Shown here piece by piece: positions 10,775 through 21,793 of a stretch of DNA of 64,000 bases (its first letter is position 1; each line of letters begins with the position of its first letter). Below the pieces are notes generated by a model. The model was given only the letters and a program-made list of their open reading frames with translations, did not search any database and was not told the DNA's origin. The stretch lies in assembly GCF_024703895.1 (NCBI RefSeq), contig NZ_CP087968.1:992001-1056000 (forward strand), written 5' to 3'. Origin of the DNA: Nocardioides sp. B-3 (GTDB lineage: Bacteria; Actinomycetota; Actinomycetes; Propionibacteriales; Nocardioidaceae). A program made the position numbers and the translations under genes.

Positions 10775-13700
10775 TCAGTTCTCCCCCATCTTGGTGAGGG
10801 CGTCGGGACGACGGTGCCCCTTCGCGGCGTACGTCGACAGCGCGGCCTCGCTCTCGACGGCCGCCCCCGCCTCGTCGCCGGCGGCCCGCCCGGCCTCGCC
10901 CAGCACCGCGTGCGCGAACGCCAGCAGCTCCAGGGTCGTCGGTGCCCTCGGCGAGCGCCGGGGCCGAGTCGGCGAGCGCCAGCGCGGGAGCCGGGTCGCC
11001 GACCGCGACCGGGCAGCGCGCCTGGGTCGCCCGCCGGGACGATCTGCGAGGCGACGTCGTCGGCGGCGGCGTCGCGCTTCGAGGTCTCCGTCAAGGCCCG
11101 CGCCTCCGTGACCTGCCCGCGCACCACCGGGATCCGGGCGAGGTAGGCGTCGATCGTGGGCAGCACGAACCGCTCGCCCGGGGAGGTGAGGTGGTCGTGT
11201 GCCTGCCGCAGGTCCTGCTCGGCCGCCTCGCTGTCACCGATGGTCAGCAGGGCCATGCCGGAGTAGAAGGACCACTGGGAGCGGGTGGTGGTCAGGCCGA
11301 GCTCGTCATACCTCCCGGCCGCTTCCGCCAGCGCCCGCCGCGCCTCCTCCGCGCGTCCGTCGAGCGCGTACAGGTAGCCGAGCACGGTGTGGACCGCGGC
11401 CTCGACCCGCCGGGATCCGCGGGCGCGCTTGAGCAGGTCGCCGCACGTCTCGATCGCGTCGGGCACAGGCGTCGGGCCGAGCGCCGGGCAGGACGCCAGC
11501 CAGATCGTGATGGCCGCCTCCTCGTGGGCGTCGTCGGCGAGGCGCGCGTGCTTGAGGGCCTTCTCGAGGGCGGCCGTCGTGGCGCCGTACGCACAGGACA
11601 TGAAGTGCAGCTCGGCGCGCAACCGCCAGACCGCCGCGAGCCCCTCGTGGTTGCCCGCCTCCGTGAGCCGGACGTAGGCCGCGTCGGTCTCCTGCACGAG
11701 CCGCGACAACGTGTCGTCGGGGTTGAACTGCAACCGGACGAAGGCGAGGTCGAGCCTCGACAGCTCGACGACACCGCGATCCCCAGTCGCCTCCGCGCCC
11801 TCGATCGCCTCGGTGAGGAGGCGGTCGGCGTCCTCGAACCGGCCGTGGTGCGCCAACGCCCGGGGCCGGGGGCACGCAGCACCGCCGGACGCTCGGGGTC
11901 GGTGGCGGACAGCACGGCCACGGCACGTTCGAGCAGGTTCGCGGCGGCGGAGACGTCGTCGCGGGCCGGGGCGCGGACGCCGGTCGAGGAGAGCCACTGG
12001 CCGGCCCGCGCCGACAGGGCGCGGCTGCGGGCGTCGACGCGGGCCCAGCCGCCGGAACTGATGGGCGGCCTGCTCGAGGTGGTAGGCGATGATCTCGGCG
12101 AACTCCGCCTTGCCGCCGGCCGCCGTCGACTCCAGCCAGCCGGCGAATCGCTCGTGCAGCGTGGCCCGTTCCTCGCGCGAGATGCTCGCGTAGGCGGACT
12201 CGCGCGCGAGCAGGTGGCTGAAGGCGTAGGCATCCGCGCCGGCGAACCCGGAGCCGACCGGGCGCACCAGCTGCTTGCGCACGAGCGAACGCAGGTGGGT
12301 GTCCATCTCCGCGCGCTGCTCAGGCTCGGTCAGGTGCAGCACGGCCTCGCGGTAGAACTCCCGGCCGACGACGGCGGCCCGGTGCAGCAGCGCCCGCTCG
12401 CCGTGCCCCATCCGGTCGAGGCGGGTGTCGAGGATGGCCGAGACGGAGGGCGGGATGGCGATCTCGTGCACGCCGACCGCACGCCAGCCGTCCTCCGAGC
12501 GCACCAGCAGGTCGTCGTCGACGAACATCCGCATCAGCTCCTCGACGAACAGCGGGTTGCCGTCGGCGTTGCGCACGATCTCGTCATGGACCGCCTGCGG
12601 CATGTCGGCACCGTCGAGCAGGTTGTCGACGAGCTGCTCGAGGCCCTCCCCGTGAGCGGGGACAACGTCAGGCGCACGTGCGACGGCACGGTCGAGGCCC
12701 AGTCGGCGCGCTCCTCGTCGAGCTCGGGGCGAGCCATGCAGATGAGGAGCAGGGGCACGCTCGTGGCCAGCGTCGCCACGTGCTCGATGAGGTCGAGCAG
12801 CGCCGGCTCGGCCCAGTGGATGTCGTCGAACACCACGACCAAGGGTCCGTCGGCGGCGACCACCTCGAACATCCGCCGGGCGGCCCAGGGCGATCTCGGT
12901 GGTGGGGGCGATCGTGTCGCTGAGCCCGATCGCGCCGGTGAGCGCACCCACGACGGCCTCCGCGTCGGCAAGCTGTGACCCGGACATCACCCGGGCGACC
13001 GCGTCGTGGTCCAGCCCGGCGAGGTCGCGGACGATCTCGCGCAGCGGCCAGTACGTCGCACCGTCGCCGTACGACAGGCAGCGCCCGATCGTCACGCGGG
13101 CCCGGTCGCCGACCCGGGCACTGATCTCGTGCACGATCCGGGACTTCCCCAGTCCCGGTGCCGCGACGATCGTGGCCAGCCGGCACCCGCCGGTCAGGCA
13201 GTCGTCGAAGAGCCCCTCGAGCTGCGCCAGCTCGCGCTCGCGACCGACCATCGGGCTGTCCGGGTGGCGCCGGAGCCGGGGTGCGTCGGCGATGACGTCC
13301 TTCAGCTCCCACGCCGGGACCGGGGCCGACTTCCCCTTCGCGAGGAGCGGCTCGACCGGCTCGGTCAGCACGCAGTCGCGCACCAGCCGCTGGGTGGCCT
13401 CACCGAGCAGGATCTGACCGGGGCGAGCGTGCTGCTCGAGGCGGGCGGCGACGTTGACGGCGTCGCCGGTGACCATCTGCTCGTTGACCGCGTGCAGGTT
13501 GGTGACGACCTCGCCGGTGTTGACGCCGGTCCGGTTCTGGATGCGGACACCCCACCCGGCCTCGAGCTCCTCGTTGAGCTCGGCCAGCGTCGTCGACATC
13601 TCGTGGGCGGCCCGCGCCGCCCGCACGGCGTCGTCCTCGTGCAGCTGCGGGATGCCGAAGACCGCCATGATCGCGTCGCCGATGAACTTCTCGACCACGC

Positions 13701-13957
13701 CGCCATGGCGCTCGATGACGCGCCGCATCTCATCGAAGTAGAGCGCCACCACCCGGCGTACGGACTCAGGGATCCACCCGCTCCCCGAGAGCCGTGGAGT
13801 CGACGATGTCGCAGAAGATGATGGTGACGATCTTGCGTACGTCGACCGCCGGTTCCGCAGGAGTGTGGGCCGTGGCCGGCGGCGCCAGCTTGGTCCCACA
13901 CTCCCGGCAGAAACGGGCGGGTTGTGCGATCGCCACACCGCACGAGGGGCAGAACAT
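10775..13957 (-). CDS. Class III adenylate/guanylate cyclase with AAA ATPase and TPR region
   Basis: About 1,060 residues. It begins with a zinc ribbon (CPSCGVAIAQPARFCRECG, four Cys). The cyclase domain has both metal Asp residues (IIFCDIVDST; KFIGDAIMAVFG), the substrate Lys in EKFIGD, an Asp in TGDAVNVAARLE, and the Asn/Arg of NVAAR, so it should be catalytic, probably on ATP. An ATPase domain with Walker A-like APGLGKSR and VVVFDDIHWAE follows, then TPR-like helices. Breaks lie near 13770, 12890, 12650, 12060, 11870, 11030 and 10935. Repair of the last two gives the ending DALTKMGEN at 10775. Confidence 0.83.
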
Positions 13958-13960
13958 CCC

Positions 13961-14529
13961 TCAGCCGAACAGCTTCACGAACACCGACGGCACCGTCGTG
14001 GTGGCACCGGTCGCGAGCTCGGTCAGGGAGAGGTCGTCGAGCCGCAAGGAGATGGCCGTCAGCGTCTGTCCCGACGGGCACTCGAGGAGCGTGCCTTCCA
14101 ATGGCGCGGTGTCCACGAGGATCTCTCCGAGGACTCGTCCGTTGCGATCGGGGGTGAACGTCCCGGTGGCGGACAGCGGCAGCGTCACCGCGGTCTTGTT
14201 GGTCGCCTTCGGGCGGTTGGCGCCGTTGTTGACGCAGCCGAACTCCGCGGTCGCCGCCCCCGATGTCGGCCTCGACCGTGGTCTCGACGTTGCCGAGTCC
14301 CACGAGCGTGAACGAGAAGAGCAGGTCAGGTAGCGCACTCGGCCCGACGGCGTCCGCCGCGACGCGGGCGGTCGTGCCGTCCGTGGTATCGGGGGTAGAC
14401 CGGGGTGGTCTTCGCCGACTTGAAGTGGGGGAACACCGCCATCGACGGCCCGGCCACGAGGGTCAGGGCGGTGACAGCGGCGGCGATTGCGAGCAGGCTC
14501 CGGCGCCCGGGGTGGGTCTTCGATGACAT
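13961..14529 (-). CDS. Predicted secreted protein of unknown function
   Basis: About 190 residues after repair. It starts MSSKTHPGRR with a hydrophobic signal peptide (LLAIAAAVTALTLVAG) and a likely AxA cleavage near residue 31. The mature part ends in a beta-rich stretch (TLPLSATGTFTPDRNG, then SLRLDDLSLTELATG). Breaks near 14380 and 14255 move the middle to other frames. It stops 3 bp before the cyclase start, so it probably begins the three-gene cyclase/SARP operon. No family was recognised. Confidence 0.6.
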
Positions 14530-14698
14530 GGGGGTCACGCTCCTTCGTCCTGAGCCACCGTCGACCCCCTGATTGCGCAGACCTTGCCAGCGGCTTGCAG
14601 CCGTCGGCGGACCGCGCCAATTACCCGGATCTGGGGACAAGTCGGCGCGACAAGCCTGCGGCAATGCCGTGGCAACCACGACGGACCACGCTCGGGGC

Positions 14699-15765
14699 AT
14701 GACCAGCACCGACATCAGCACGATCTCGACCGACGACGTCTGGCGAGAGACCCCGCGCGGGCAGGCCGCGGACATCGGTGTCCTGTCCCTGCCGGGCATC
14801 GACGCGGTCCGCAGCTTCCTGCCCGGCGGCGGGTCGTTCACCCCGCCGGTCGCCCACTTCAGCGGCCGCAAGCTGGTCTCCGCCGAACCGGGACGCGTGG
14901 TCTTCTCGTTGCCGAAGGTCGGGTGGTACCTCTCCCCCAAGGGCGCGATCCACCCCGGCATCCCGGCCTTCCTCGCCGACGCGCCCCCTGACCGGCGCGA
15001 TCCAGTCGATGCTGCCGCCGCGGACCGTGTGCACGACCGCGGAGCTGTCGATGACGTTCTGCGCCCCGGTGCCGAGCACCGGTGGCGTGCTGACCGCCGA
15101 AGGTCGCTGCATCCACGTCGACGCCGAGATGGGGCTCGCCGAGGTGTTCGTCACCGACGAGGACGGCAGCCCGGGTCGCGCACGGGACCTCGCGCTGCGT
15201 CGTCCACCCCCCGATCCCCGACGAGGTGGCGCTCGAGGTCGCCCCGCCGGCTCCGCCCGACGACGTCTTCGTCGTGCCCGACCCCTATGCCCGCCCGGTG
15301 ACCGGGGTGGTCAACACCCCGGGCGGTACGGCGACGCTGACCGGCCTCGACCTGTTGCGTGGCGTCGCCGACGGCGTGCTCCCGCGGCCGCCGATCGACC
15401 GACTCTTCGGCGTGCACCTCGTCACCGCGCAGTCGCGCGAGGTCGTCTTCGAGATGCCCGCGCACGGCTGGCTCGCCAACGAGTTCGGCACTGTGTACGG
15501 CGGAGCGCTGGCGTTCTTCGCCACGTCCGCGGCCTCGGCGGCGGTGCAGACGATCGCCAAGGCGGGCACCGGCTTCGGCGCACTGGACCTGAAGGTCAAC
15601 TTCCTGCGCCCGACCAACACCGACGGGCAGACGATGACCGCGACGGGCACGATCATGCATCCCGGCGGCCAGCTCGTCGTCTCGTCCGGCGTGATCACCC
15701 ACGGCGGCAAGACCGTGGCGATCGCGACCGGGACGACGGCCCTGCACCCCGGGGCCCGCGCGTGA
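14699..15765 (+). CDS. PaaI-like acyl-CoA thioesterase with two hotdog domains
   Basis: About 355 residues. The C-terminal hotdog domain has the family pattern HGWLANEFGTVYGGALAFFA followed by LDLKVNFLRPT. The N-terminal half (WYLSPKGAIHPGIPAFLAD, then the segment around FCAPVPSTGGVLTAEG) looks like a second, diverged hotdog. Breaks occur near 14990 and 15195. Likely hydrolyses an acyl-CoA in the cytoplasm. Its stop overlaps the CoA-transferase start as GTGA, so the two work together on CoA thioesters. The 14530-14698 gap to the divergent secreted-protein gene should hold both promoters; no clear boxes were seen. Confidence 0.77.
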
Positions 15766-17653
15766 CCCGGAAGGAGCGGCTGCTCACCGCCGAGGAGGCG
15801 GTCGCGAAGATCCAGTCCGGGGCCAACGTCTACATCGGCAGCGCCTGCGGCACCCCGCGGACCGTCGTCGCGGCCCTCGAGAAGGCCGCGCTCACGCACC
15901 GGGGCACCCGGCTCGTGCACTTCCTCACCGACGGCGTGCGCACCCCGACCGGGCTCGGCACCGGCCACGAGCACCGGGCGTTCTTCCTCAGCGGGGAGCT
16001 GGCCGAGCTGGTGCCCGCCGGCCGGGTGGAATACGTCCCGCTCGCACTGACCGACCTGCCGGAGCTGCTCCGCGCCGGCGGCCAGCGCCTCGACGTCGCC
16101 GTGGTCCAGACGACCACGCCGGTCGACGGGATGGTCAGCCTCGGCGTCTCGGTGGACGCCGGGCCGGCCGCCGTCTCCGCCGCCCGCCTCGTGATCGCGG
16201 AGATCAACCCGGCAATGCCCCTGGACCTCGGGGCAGAGCCTGCTGCCGGTCGACGCCATCGACTGGTTCGTCGAGGTGGCACCGGAGGTCATCACCTACG
16301 AGCACCCCGGAGTCGGCGATGCGGGCGAGCGGATCGCGCGCTACGTCGCGCGGATCATCCCCGACGGCGCGACGCTGCACATCGGCCTCGGCCGGGTGCC
16401 GACCGCGATGCTGGCCCACCTCACCCAGCGACGCGACCTCGGCGTGCACTCCGACGTGATCACCGAGCCGCTGCTCGGACCTGATCGAGGCGGGCGTCGT
16501 CACCGGGCGCCGCAAGGCGGTCGACCCCGGCAAGGTCGTCACCAGCCCGGCGATGGGCAGCCAGCGCCTCTACGACCGGCTCGACCACAACGACGACTTC
16601 GACTTCCGCCCGATCGAGCAGGTCCGGGTCGGCCTGTGGCAGCAGACCACCCTCGTCTCGGTGACCCGGGCGTTCCGCATCGACCTCACCGGCCGGGTGT
16701 GCGTCGACGCGTTGGGCGGTTCGTTGTACGGCGGTCTCGGTGCCCAGCCCGACTTCCACCGCGCGGCCGCGCACTCACCGGGTGGCAGGGCCATCGTCGC
16801 GCTGGCGTCGCGGCAGCCCGACGGGTCGTCGGCGTTCACGGTCCGTCTCGGTGCCGCCGAGGCCGTCGCCGTACCCCGTCACGAAACGCGGTGGGTGGTT
16901 ACGGAGTTCGGGATCACCTACCTGCACGGGCACTCGCTCCGGGAGCGCGCGGTGGCGCTGATCGAGCTGGCGCACCCCGACGACCGGGAGTCGCTGCTCG
17001 CCGACGCCGTGGCGGCCGGGCTGGTGCCGGCCGGGCAGAAGCTGCGCTCGCGCCGTCCCTACCCCTCGGAGGAGGAGCGCGAGATCGACCTGCGCAACGG
17101 GGCCCGGGTCCCGGTGCGGCCGACCCAGACGACGGACGCCGCGCGCATGCAGGACCTCTTCTACCGGATGAGGCCGGAGGACGTCCGGACCCGCTTCTTC
17201 CGCAACCTGACCTCGCTGACGCGCGACGCCGCGGAGCACCTGTGCAGCGTCGGCTACGACCGGGAGATGGCGCTCGTCGCCGTCATCGGCAGCCGCGAGA
17301 ACGAGCAGATCGTCGGATCGGCGCAGTACTACCTCGACGTGTCCACCGGTCTCGCCGACGTGTCCTACATGGTCGACTCGCAGTGGCAGGGGCAAGGCCT
17401 CGGGGCCGCCCTCCACCGCTTGCTGTCCGACTACGCGAGCCGCCACGGCGTGCGTGGATTCACCGCGGACGTGCTGGCCGAGAACGGCGGCATGTTCAAG
17501 ATCCTCACCAGCGGCGGTGACGCGACCGTGCACCCGGCGGACGGGGTGCACGAGCTGGTGATCCCGGTCAGGCCCTTGCCTATGCCCGAGGGGGCGGGAT
17601 CGCGTCCGTCGACTCCAGCTGGTCCATCCCCGTCAGCATCAGCAGGTCGGTGA
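15762..17653 (+). CDS. Acetyl-CoA hydrolase/CoA-transferase fused to a GNAT acetyltransferase
   Basis: About 625 residues. The N-terminal 430 are a class I CoA-transferase (acetate/4-hydroxybutyrate type), with LLTAEEAVAKIQSGANVYIG, IGLGRVPTAMLAHL, the HSDVITE region and a late EFGITYLHGHSLRERA. A GNAT domain follows (residues about 465-600), with DVRTRFFRNLTSLT and the acetyl-CoA loop QWQGQGLGAALH. Breaks near 16225 and 16480 are inside the transferase. It starts GTG 15762 within the thioesterase stop. The last 20-25 residues overlap the convergent FUSC gene and may be a frame artefact. The fusion suggests acetylation-linked control of acyl-CoA turnover. Confidence 0.82.
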
Positions 17654-18713
17654 TCACCGCGCGCAGCTGCGCGAGCATCACCTCGACGGACAGCGCCTCC
17701 CCGCGCGGCAGCTCGGACGTCGCCATCCCGACCGCGATCAGGGCCGGCTGCGCGGCAGCGGCCATCCGGTCCGCGTGCAGCTCGTCGGCGACGAGGTCGA
17801 CGGCCGCGGCCAGCTCGCGGGCCACCAGCGGATAGCCGAGGCGGAACCGGCTTTCGCTTGTACGCCGCCGGGGCGACGTACCTCATCAGGACGCGCGTGC
17901 TCCGCAGCGACCGGTCGAGCGGCTCGACGAGCTCGGCCATCCGGCGCACGCCCGGCTTGTGCCGGACCCGGAACGGCGAGGAGGCGACGACGGCCGGGCC
18001 CTCGTCTGCGGCGCTGCGCAGCTCGGCGATCAGGTAGTCGGTCGAGCGGGCGTCCGCCAGCAGGTCGAGCGCCCGGTCGAGGTCGCCGCCGATCATCACG
18101 TCGGCCGCGGTCCGCAGCATCTCGGCCTCCTTGCGCAGCACTCGCGCGGCCTGTTCGCGGGGCCGGCGCAGCGCGGCCGCGGGCACGACGGTGGCCGCGA
18201 CGAGCGCGACCGCGCCACCGATCAGGGCGTCGGTCCAGCGCGTCAGGGCTCCGCCCGGGCTGACGATCAGGGTGGTGACCACGATCGACTGCACGGCGGC
18301 CCGGGTGACCATCAGCGGGCCGCCGTCGAGCAGGAACGCCGCCGACATCGCCAGCGCCACCACGAGCGCGATCTGCCACCAGCCGGACCCGAGCCAGACC
18401 ACCAGCAGGTCGCCGAGGAGCACGCCGAGCGCCACCCCCGACGGTCACCTCCGCGACCCGTCGCAGCCGCTGGCCGTAGGACGTGCCGAGGCTGACCGGG
18501 GGCGGCGATCGGGGCGAAGAACGGAGTGTCGTGGCCGAGCAGGTCCTTGGCGATCAGCCGGGCCACCCCTGCCGCGAGCGCGCACTGCACGATCGCGAAG
18601 GACTTCGATCGCAGTCGCTCGGGCACGGGTGCCCATCGACGTACGACCCCGCGACCGGGGCGCGATCGAGCGGGCTGGCCTCCATGGCGGCGATCCTGCC
18701 AGAGCGTGTCCAC
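17580..18713 (-). CDS. FUSC family (aromatic acid exporter-like) membrane protein
   Basis: About 375 residues. Hydrophobic segments include FAIVQCALAAGVARLIA near the N-terminus and GVLLGDLLVVWLGSGWWQIALV, in the arrangement of FUSC/ArAE half-transporters. A cytoplasmic helical tail follows (REQAARVLRKEAEMLRTAADVM to AELVEPLDRSLRSTRVLMRYV). Breaks near 18500, 18435 and 17850 divide the gene. The start is uncertain, with GTG 18713 the earliest in frame. It is divergent from the WS/DGAT gene across about 60 bp. Likely substrate class is hydrophobic or aromatic acids, inferred from the family only. Confidence 0.72.
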
Positions 18714-18772
18714 TTGTGGCTGTGGTCACATCACGCGAGGATCGGGGTTTCCTCGAGGAGGGACTCTCCCGC

Positions 18773-20179
18773 ATGGTGACACCGATCGATCCGACCTCCG
18801 TCGGCTTCCTGCTCGCCGAGAACCGGTCGATGCCCATGCACGTGGGCGGCCTCGCGCTCTACAAGAAGCCCGAGGGCGCGGGACGCAACTACGTCCGTGA
18901 CATGTACGAGCAGATGCGCTCCTCGGAGGAGATCGCACCGCTCTTCCTGCGCCACCCGCACCGCTCGGCCCGCACCGCGGGCCAGTTCGTGTGGGAGGAG
19001 GACGAGCAGTTCGACATCGAGCACCACTTCCGCCACAGCGCGCTGCCCAAGCCCGGCCGGATCCGCGAGCTGCTCGAGCTGTCCAGCCGCCTGCACAGCA
19101 CCCGGCTCGCGTGGGACCGGCCGCTGTGGGAGGCGCACGTCATCGAGGGACTCCGCGACGGCCGGGTCGCGATGTACACCAAGATGCACCACGCGCTCGT
19201 CGACGGTGTCTCCGCGATGAGGCTGCTCGCCGCGATCCACTCCTCCGACCCCGACGAGCGCAACATGCCCGCCCCGTGGGCCAAGCGCGAACGACCGCCC
19301 CGGGCCGCATCCGCCCGGGCGGCGCTGGAGACCAACCTGTCCGACGTCCCGATGGCCGCGTTGCGTACGGCGATGGGCATCACCGCCGAGGCCGCCGGCA
19401 TGCCCGGCGCGCTGATCCGCACGCTGAACAAGTCCATCCGCAACGAGACGTCGGCCCTGTCCCTCTATGCCCCGCGCACGATCCTCAACCAGCAGATCAC
19501 CGGTGCCCGCCGGTTCGCCGCGCAGGACTGGCCGGTCGAGCGCCTCCGCGCGATCGGCAAGGCCACCGGAACCACGATCAACGACGTCGTCATCGCGATG
19601 TGCTCGGGCGCGATGCGGGCCTACCTGCTGGAGCTCGACGAGCTGCCCGACACCAGCCCGGTGGCGATGGTGCCGATCGGGCTCAAGGCCAAGGAGTCGC
19701 AGGTGGCCTCCGCCGACGGTGGCAACGCGGTCGGCTCGATCATGGTGAAGATGGGCACCGAGCTCCCCGACGCCGGCGCCCGCCTGCGTTCGGTGCACCA
19801 GTCGATGAAGGCCGGCAAGGAAGCGTTGTCCTCGATGACGCAGATCCAGATCCTCGCCATGAGCGCGCTCGGCCGGGCACCGGCGATCCTGCCGGTGATG
19901 CTGAAGATGAGCGGGGTCGCCAAACCGCCGTACAACCTGATCATCAGCAACGTGCCCGGCCCGCGCACCACGCAGTACTTCAACGGCGCCCAGCTGATGG
20001 GCAACTACCCGCTCTCGATCCCGATCCACGGGATGGCGCTCAACATCACCTGCACGTCCTACGACGGGCTGATGTGCTTCGGGCTCACCGGCTGCCGGCG
20101 CACCGTGCCCCACCTGCAGCGGTTGCTGACCTACCTCGACGAGGAAGTCACCGCGCTGGAGAAGGCCGCCGGCATCTGA
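18773..20179 (+). CDS. Wax ester synthase/diacylglycerol acyltransferase (WS/DGAT)
   Basis: An intact gene of 468 residues starting MVTPIDPTSVGFLLAENRS. The acyltransferase active-site motif HHALVDG (HHxxxDG) is near residue 143, and conserved NDVVIAMCSGAMR, SNVPGPR and PLSIPIHGMALNIT follow, all in family order. It transfers acyl groups from acyl-CoA to a fatty alcohol or diacylglycerol to make storage lipid at the membrane or lipid-body surface. Nearby CoA-ester genes fit this. Its stop is followed by the hairpin repeat cluster before the convergent methyltransferase. Confidence 0.92.
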   Translation: MVTPIDPTSVGFLLAENRSMPMHVGGLALYKKPEGAGRNYVRDMYEQMRSSEEIAPLFLRHPHRSARTAGQFVWEEDEQFDIEHHFRHSALPKPGRIRELLELSSRLHSTRLAWDRPLWEAHVIEGLRDGRVAMYTKMHHALVDGVSAMRLLAAIHSSDPDERNMPAPWAKRERPPRAASARAALETNLSDVPMAALRTAMGITAEAAGMPGALIRTLNKSIRNETSALSLYAPRTILNQQITGARRFAAQDWPVERLRAIGKATGTTINDVVIAMCSGAMRAYLLELDELPDTSPVAMVPIGLKAKESQVASADGGNAVGSIMVKMGTELPDAGARLRSVHQSMKAGKEALSSMTQIQILAMSALGRAPAILPVMLKMSGVAKPPYNLIISNVPGPRTTQYFNGAQLMGNYPLSIPIHGMALNITCTSYDGLMCFGLTGCRRTVPHLQRLLTYLDEEVTALEKAAGI

Positions 20180-20198
20180 CAACTGCCGCTGGCGCTGG

Positions 20199-20482
20199 CG
20201 TCGGACGTTGCCCGGGACGTCCGACGAAGTGGCTCCCCCAACGACCGCACCGTCGGACGTCCCGCGTTGCGTCCGACGAAGTGGCTGCCCCCGACGAGCC
20301 CACCGTCGGCAGTTGGCCGCCCCGCCGACACGTGGCACGCTCATCAACGCTCACACACCCGCGAACTGCCGACCCCCGCGTACGGCGACCACACCGTCGG
20401 ACGTTGCCCGGGACGTCCGACGAAGTGGCTCCCCCGACGACCGCACCGTCGGACGTCCCGCGTTGCGTCCGGCGAAGAGGCT
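20199..20482. repeat. Duplicated 88-bp unit made of 9-bp-stem hairpins
   Basis: Bases 20199-20286 recur at 20395-20482 with few changes. Each copy contains two hairpins, both with stem CGTCGGACG/CGTCCGACG and a 10-base loop: 20199-20226 and 20251-20278 in the first copy. The second hairpin of copy two carries one arm change (CGTCCGGCG). Between the copies a different inverted repeat, GTCGGCAGTT (20305-20314) and AACTGCCGAC (20364-20373), encloses 49 bases. The cluster fills the 310-bp gap between two convergent genes, so transcription termination is the simplest role. Confidence 0.8.
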
Positions 20483-20489
20483 GTTCGAC

Positions 20490-21641
20490 CTAGTGAAGCT
20501 CCGCCACCGCGGACAACCGGGCGCGGGTGATGTCGGCGACCGTCGCGAAGCCTGCGTTGGCGGCGTTGGACCCGGGGCGGGTCGGCTCGCCCGAGTTGAT
20601 GCTGATGCAGTGCCGGCTGCCACCGTCGGCGGCGTTGGCGAGGGCGACGGCGTGACCCGTGGTGCCGCTACCGGCGAAGGGGTCGAGCACCACCGCGTCG
20701 GGCGGCATCATCGACAGGATCCGGCGCACCAGACCGGTCGGCTTGGGCGACTCGAAGACGTGCCCGATCAGGCCCTTCAGCTCGGCGACCGCGGTGTCGG
20801 TGGAGCCGATCTCCTCGGAGAGCCAGATCGTGGTCAGCTTCTTGCGACGCCCGCCGTCGCGGTGCAGCCAGTCGCGCTGGAAGACGTCGACGCGCGAACC
20901 GTTGCGGCCGTTGATCTCGCGGCACACCGGGTCGTCGGGACGCTCCTCGATCAGCGGCCGGGACCAGCGCCACACCGCGGGCCGGCCGTCGCCGAAGACG
21001 GGCCACACCTCCCGGGCGCCGTCGAAGCCGGCCGTGGCGACGGCGCCGGTCAGCGGGTCGCCGTACACCGGGAAGTGGAGGGTGGGCGCGGTGACCGGGT
21101 TGAACTTCTTGTTCGTGTTGCGCAGCGGGAGGTGGCGGAAGGCGCGGCCGTCGTCGGTGAGCTGCCCGAAGTCGGCGGCGTTGACCGTGTCGGGGCTGCT
21201 CGCGTCGAGCACGCAGCGCTTGGCGTCGCGGGCGTAGGCGAGGAGGTATTCGTGGTTGGTCGCGAACCCGCCCCCGAGCTGGCGGCCCTTGGGATTGAGG
21301 TTGACGACGATCTGGGCCGGGAAGTTGGCCTCGCCGAAGACCTCGTCGAGCAACAGCCGGAGGTACGCCGCCTCGTTGTCGTCGATGCTGATGAACAGCG
21401 CGCCCGTGTCGGCCGGGACCTCGCGCATCTCCACCAGGCGCGGTCGCATCATCGCGACCCATGCCTCGTGCCGGCCGGCGCGACCGCCACCGTTCGAGCG
21501 GAACGAGTCGACGTAGGCGAAGTCGTTGCCCGTGTTGTAGGGCGGGTCGGTGTAGATCAGGTGGACGCTGCCCGGCTCGAGGGTGGGAAGCACGTCCGGG
21601 TTGTCGCCCTCGATGAAGACGTTGTCCACGGCTCGGCCCAC
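20490..21641 (-). CDS. Orphan site-specific DNA methyltransferase (N6-adenine/N4-cytosine type)
   Basis: 383 residues, intact. Motif IV TDPPYNTGNDF is near residue 33 and the AdoMet motif FAGSGTT is near residue 335, the order of beta-class amino-methyltransferases related to type III Mod subunits. GTG 21641 (VGRAVDNVF) is preferred because TAGGCT at 21649-21654 looks like a -10 box close upstream; the frame is open to 21710. No restriction gene is adjacent, so it is probably solitary and may be regulatory or a remnant. The central variable region (about residues 130-290) would recognise the target, which I cannot predict. Confidence 0.82.
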   Translation of the reverse strand: MGRAVDNVFIEGDNPDVLPTLEPGSVHLIYTDPPYNTGNDFAYVDSFRSNGGGRAGRHEAWVAMMRPRLVEMREVPADTGALFISIDDNEAAYLRLLLDEVFGEANFPAQIVVNLNPKGRQLGGGFATNHEYLLAYARDAKRCVLDASSPDTVNAADFGQLTDDGRAFRHLPLRNTNKKFNPVTAPTLHFPVYGDPLTGAVATAGFDGAREVWPVFGDGRPAVWRWSRPLIEERPDDPVCREINGRNGSRVDVFQRDWLHRDGGRRKKLTTIWLSEEIGSTDTAVAELKGLIGHVFESPKPTGLVRRILSMMPPDAVVLDPFAGSGTTGHAVALANAADGGSRHCISINSGEPTRPGSNAANAGFATVADITRARLSAVAELH

Positions 21642-21793
21642 GCCGGGCAGCCTAGTCACGACGATCCCCCGGAGACGGACAACCTTCCACGCGGCGGGTT
21701 CGTCTTCCATTGGTGACCACGACCCACCAGCACCGCACCGACACGCGACAGACCTCGACCGGGAGGCAAGGCCGCCGCTTTACTCTGGAACGC

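Noticed and set aside
20199..20482. CRISPR array
   Set aside because: There are only two copies of a long unit with internal hairpins, no regular short spacers and no cas genes.
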